From the NCBI RefSeq assembly GCF_031143425.1, contig NC_090446.1, positions 660,311,717 through 660,375,716 on the forward strand: a stretch of DNA of 64,000 nucleotides, in the 5' to 3' direction. Positions 59,936-64,000 of the stretch are shown here, in pieces. This DNA is from Pleurodeles waltl (taxonomy: Eukaryota; Chordata; Amphibia; Caudata; Salamandridae). The notes beneath the pieces were generated by a model. It was not told the DNA's origin. It saw only the letters and a program-made list of their open reading frames with translations, and searched no databases. Numbering within the stretch: position 1 is the stretch's first letter; every line of letters starts with the position of its first letter. The position numbers were made by a program, and so were the translations under genes.

Positions 59936-61116
59936 AGGCCAACAGCCTTTTCTTCACAGAACGGTAGTGGAAATACTCCATACCATACATCACTGGCAAG
60001 ATCTTCCCAGGTCCTGTAAAGAAGTTAAAGAGCCTAGTTAATATAGGGGCTAGGATCTTGCAGAAGGTTTTATATAGAATTTGCCTGCAAACCCATCAAG
60101 GAGGGGGGATTAATTGGGTTTGAGGTGAGTTATGCCCAAAATGACTTCCTCTGTAGGGATTAGCCCATCCAGATCATATGCCTGATCAGAAGTTAATTGG
60201 GGCATGTCTATTTCCTGGAGATACCGGGATGGGGCAGATTCGGGGAGGGCTTGAGCAGCATATAGATCAGCGAAGAACTCTGGAAGGGAGCCGCTATATC
60301 CACGTCTTTCGTGAGCTTCTCCCCAGTCTCCCCCTCCAGGGCCCCCACCCATGTAGCCTGGAGCTGAGCTCAGAGTCTATGTGCTAGGAGTCTACCACAC
60401 TTGTTGCTGCTGGTGTAAAAGGTATGTTTGAGGCAGAGGAGCGCGTACTCAGCTCTGTCCATATCTAACCCCCCTATTTGTTTCCTGGCAGCTTCCAACT
60501 GCTGCCATATCCTCAGAGCACCTGTGCGTTGGTGTATTCTCTCTAGCTTCCTCACCTGGTCTTGCAGTGCCCTCCTTTCCTCCCTACAGGATTTATTGTC
60601 CATGGCAGACATGGCCAGAAGTTTCCCTTGTATAACTGCTTTCAGTGCAGCCCATAGTATAGAGATGTGTGCCCTCTTTGTATCATTAATAGTCAGGTAG
60701 GTTTTGAGAGCTTTCTCAATCTGGGAGGTTACATCGGGTTAATGTAATAGTGTGATGTGCAAATGCCAAGGGTAGCAGGGAGCCGTAAAAGTGGGATGGT
60801 TACATCCAACAAAAGAGCAGCATAATCGGACAGTGACTGGACTTTATGTGTCCTCTGAGCCAACCATGTCTCGTATCTCTTGTGTCCCTAGGAAATGATC
60901 CAGTCAGGCATAGGTTTTGTGTGCATGTTAATAAAATGTGTGAGCCTGTTTTGTGGGACTGTGTATCCCCCAGATATCCTGCAGGCCTAGGTCTGTCAGC
61001 AAATATATAATCTCCTCAGATAGGGCCCTGGTGCCTTCCTGCCACTGTGCAGAGTAGTTCAGCTCGTTATTGAAGATTACATTAAAATCACCACCCAGGA
61101 GGCCTCGATCATTGTC
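59936..61116 (-). pseudogene. Inverted L1 ORF2 segment: endonuclease and N-terminal RT region
   Basis: On the minus strand from 61110 downward: GGDFNVIFNNELNYSAQW (endonuclease GDFN block), LTDLGLQDIWG, then the linker helices (MSAMDNKSCREERRALQDQV; RIWQQLEAARKQIGGLD), then FFADLYAAQALPESAP and PTEEVILGITHLKPN leading into NKSP..DGF-type RT sequence, ending near SDVW at about 59955. A usual ORF2 has about 1200 residues; this covers roughly residues 130-530. Several stops and shifts. It runs opposite to the following L1 segment. Confidence 0.8.
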
Positions 61117-63356
61117 CTACCGAGCCTCGATCAGTGTCCTCCGGAAACCCAAAGAAGATAGAAGTTAGTACAGGCCATATAGCTCCATCTCCCTCCTCAA
61201 CGTAGATTCTAAGATCTTTACGGGCATCCTGGCAGCACGCTTGAACCCACTTACACCAGGCCTGAGAGATGTGGACCTGGCTGGATTTGTGTTGTATAGA
61301 CAATGCTCTGACACCACTAAACTAATTCTCCTTTTAATAGACAGGGCACAATGATCAACCCGATATACCCTGCTCCTATCTATAGGTGCCAAAAAGGTGT
61401 TTGACATGTTCATTGGCCTTATATCATGGGGACTTTGACTCAATTTGGCTTGGGTGAACGCTTTCGCGCCTGGATTCTCAGCTGCTATAGCTGCCCCAGG
61501 GCCACAGTATGAGTGAATGGCCATCACTGTCCTGCCTTCCCAATCCAACCGGGCACAAGGCAAGGTTGTCCTCTGTCCTCCTTGTTGTTTGCGCTATATA
61601 TGGAGCCATTCATTCATCGGATATCCACACATTACAGGTTTCCATGTCAGAGAAGAAGTGCACACAATCAGCGTCCATGCAGATGACGTTCTGGTGGCCC
61701 TTGACAATCCCATCTCCTCCTTGCCGTTCTTTCTCCGAGAGGTGGACAGGTTTAGTGAAGCGGTTTGCTTTCGCACCAATATACACACATCACAGGCCCT
61801 TAATCTCACAGTCCACCATTCACAGGAGGAATGACATTCACAATGCTTCACTATCCAATGGCTGAACAATCGATCGCCTGTTTAGGTATCCACCTAGCAA
61901 AATCACTTGATAGAACAACTCTAAGCAATTATGGGCAGCTTCGCCCACAAGTGGTCAAGGACCTAGCTCAATGACACACCTGCCACCTCTCCTGGCTGGG
62001 TAGGATATCCGCCATTAAAATGACGATCCTTCCCCAAATCCTGTTTCTGTTCCAGACTTTCCCAGTGGCTTCACGCCCCCAGGAACTCTCTGGTTCCTGT
62101 AACAGGGACTTCATATTTTCATCTGGGCTGATCAATGCCCCAGAATAAATAGAGACCAGAGTCACTGAACACCAGAGGAATGAGGGTTAGGAATACCTAA
62201 TCATTATCTATACTATCAGGTGGACCAGCTCCGCTATATGTTGGAAAGGTCCTGGCCAGAATCAGAAAAGCATTAGCTGTTCAGGGACTGTGCTGTCACC
62301 GGTCTGCATCTCTGGAAGGTTCCCTTCATGAAGAAATCACACAAACCCTAAAGTCTACATGTCTCTCCAGTCGTAGACACACTCATGCATGTGTGGGACA
62401 CAGTGATCACACGCAATGGACTGATCACCTTTCTTTCACCTCTCACGCGTGTAATAGAACACCCAAACTTTACCCGGGGTAGGGACCAGGCCGCATTTTA
62501 CCAATTGGGGCGGCTGGATGCTGCTCGATGGGTCACTATTTTGAGGAAGAGGGACTTATCCCCTTGACGGCCTGAGAGACTCTCATTACCTGCCGGAGAC
62601 TAAATGCCTTCCTTACAAACAAATTCAGCATGGAATCACCCACCCCATTGATCGGACTATGGCGTGCCACCCCAAAATAGTATTCGAGCAGTGGCGTGTG
62701 ACGAAACGTAACAATAAACACTTAATCACAGATCTGTATGGCATCTTGCTACACTCTTCACCAACCTCTAAAGCCCCTAACCAAGCCCAATGGGAACAAG
62801 AGCTCGGCAGGCAGTTCACACTCAATGAATGGAGTGAGATTTATTATTGCAGCATACAGCTAGCAACATGGCGAACATTGAAACAGCCATCAAAATCACC
62901 TCTTACAGATATCTCACACCTGTTCGGCTACACAGGGGTAACCCCGCACATGACGTCCAATGCAGACACCAGTGTGTGCAGCCGGGGACTTTACTCTACA
63001 TACTCTGGGACTGGCCTAAACGTGCCACCTTCTGGGTCTCCGTCTTCAATTACATACATGAATGCTTTCACACTACACTACCCCGCTTCCCGGCCTCTAT
63101 GATCTTGGGCCTAGCGAACGCCCTTACATTCCCACTTAAAACACGCAGAGGCGGGCAAATCAGCATAGCCTTGGGAGAGTTTGATAAGACGATTTTGGCC
63201 CACTGGGGGACAGACAGAATTCCAACACGTTCACAGTGGTTCAAGAGCCTTTGGCACTTTCTAGGGATGGAGAAGTTGTCATTAGTGTTGGCCTCCCAGG
63301 AAGACTCATACTGGGACCTGTGGAGACCCTATATAACACTCAAAAGATTTTTGTGA
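61117..63356 (+). pseudogene. L1 ORF2 segment: RT catalytic part and C-terminal region
   Basis: It begins ASISVLRKPKEDRS and then SISLLNVDSKIFTGILAARL (the YRPISL..D block), then ILLLIDRAQ, PRATVRVNG-type sequence, and the G-x-P block as TRQGCPLSPLLFALYMEPFI by frame change. The active-site box reads HTISVHADDVLVAL. The 3' part has QWEQELGRQFTLNEWSEIYY, a Cys/His stretch with CRHQCVQPGTLLYILWDWP, and ends SYWDLWRPYITLKRFL plus a stop at 63356. Multiple frameshifts. The active-site aspartate pair is preserved, preceded by H-A where L1 usually has F/Y-A. Confidence 0.8.
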
Positions 63357-63660
63357 ACTGACTTGCCCCAAATATCTGCAACTCCTTCGCCTCTCAGATG
63401 AGTGACCTGGCCCCCACAGGAATGGTCATTTAGTTGCCACCACTTGTCACACATTATGTGTTGTGTTTATGTTCGGAGATGGCAGTAGTACCCTGAGTGG
63501 CAGGGGGCATGAGGGGTTTTGCATGTTGTTAATTGTATTCTATTATTCCACCTACACCTTGCTTTTGCCATAACATCATACCAGCTCCCAGCTCGCTGCC
63601 AGTTGAAGTTGGGTGTATGTGTAATTTTCTAAAATATCTAATAAAACAGTCAAACCTAAA
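63357..63660 (+). mobile_element. L1 3' untranslated end
   Basis: Follows the ORF2 stop and ends with AATATCTAATAAAACAGTC, a polyadenylation-signal-containing tail near 63640. The A-tail is short or decayed. Confidence 0.55.
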
Positions 63661-64000
63661 ATAATAGTTGTTTTGTTTTCTTTAGATGGGGATGGGTACC
63701 TCACACCTGGCTTGGCTGCAGCAGACTCAAGAGCCAAGTGAGGTAGCATCAGCAGTAAGCTCAATCGGCCACTTTTCAGAGCATTTATAACAAAGAGAAC
63801 TTAATAACAAGGGCATTTCCCAAACTGCAAAATCTGCCTGTCATTGCGAAATACTTTTTCATCCAGTGAAGTAACCGCCCCATCTAAGCATGGAGTGGCA
63901 GATCTGATTAGCAAAAACAAGCACTGGCAAAGCAAATAGGTCTCTCCAAATGTCTGCCAAAGGAGATGATTGGCTTTGTCAATTTTATTAACCAATACTA
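63661..64000. other. No recognisable feature
   Basis: Flanking sequence after the L1 end. No terminus or domain. Confidence 0.45.

Noticed and set aside
1..64000. CRISPR arrays, bacterial operons, prophage
   Set aside because: No spaced identical short repeats, no ribosome-binding-site-led gene clusters; everything fits a vertebrate genome.
1..64000. tRNA, rRNA or snRNA genes
   Set aside because: I saw no convincing A/B-box cloverleaf or rRNA block by eye; a tRNAscan/Infernal run would be needed to exclude small ones.

Overview
This window looks like non-coding, repeat-dominated DNA from a very large vertebrate genome. The best fit is a salamander, and the style of the Harbinger, Ngaro, L1 and LTR repeats matches newts (Pleurodeles-like). 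That placement rests on recalled repeat character and not on a database search. I find no complete host gene. Almost every recognisable protein fragment belongs to a transposable element, and nearly all carry stops or frameshifts.

Layout: 1-2583 is the right part of a Harbinger DNA transposon, minus strand, with its Myb/SANT-like gene. 2835-3426 is a short Harbinger-type MITE. 4290-19380 is an imperfect array of one composite repeat made of GC-rich blocks, CACTCACAGACC minisatellites and large inverted repeats. It carries a 2.9-kb LTR-like insertion (8993-11878, 5-bp target duplication, itself hit by a hAT MITE) and a small LTR end with a possible leucine-type primer binding site. 20299-21372 and 40373-41229 are related hairpin-rich MITEs.

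21373-31560 is the least repetitive part. It has CpG-richer stretches, one weak candidate first coding exon (24865-24949), a GATA microsatellite, a degenerate minisatellite of about 52 bp per unit, and a hAT-type element with an 8-bp duplication. This is the best place to look for host regulatory or exonic sequence.

31560-51165 is dominated by Ngaro-type tyrosine-recombinase retrotransposons. Copy A (minus) keeps gag, reverse transcriptase (RT), RNase H, tyrosine recombinase and SGNH-hydrolase remnants in order. Copy B (plus, 43613-49238) has been split by a 2.1-kb LTR and by a G/T-rich minisatellite, then cut off by a second LTR. Copy C is an RNase H scrap. Copies of the same LTR family also lie at 36811-37955 and 53590-55965.

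57280-63660 is L1 territory. A 5' region with a piece of ORF1 comes first, then a Harbinger fragment, then an L1 ORF2 whose 5' part is inverted relative to its 3' part, as expected from twin priming. Inside the first L1 is a 375-bp element with 12-bp target duplications and terminal direct repeats. Its minus strand carries the complete conserved core of a type I hammerhead ribozyme in Penelope-like geometry. This is the most interesting object I found.
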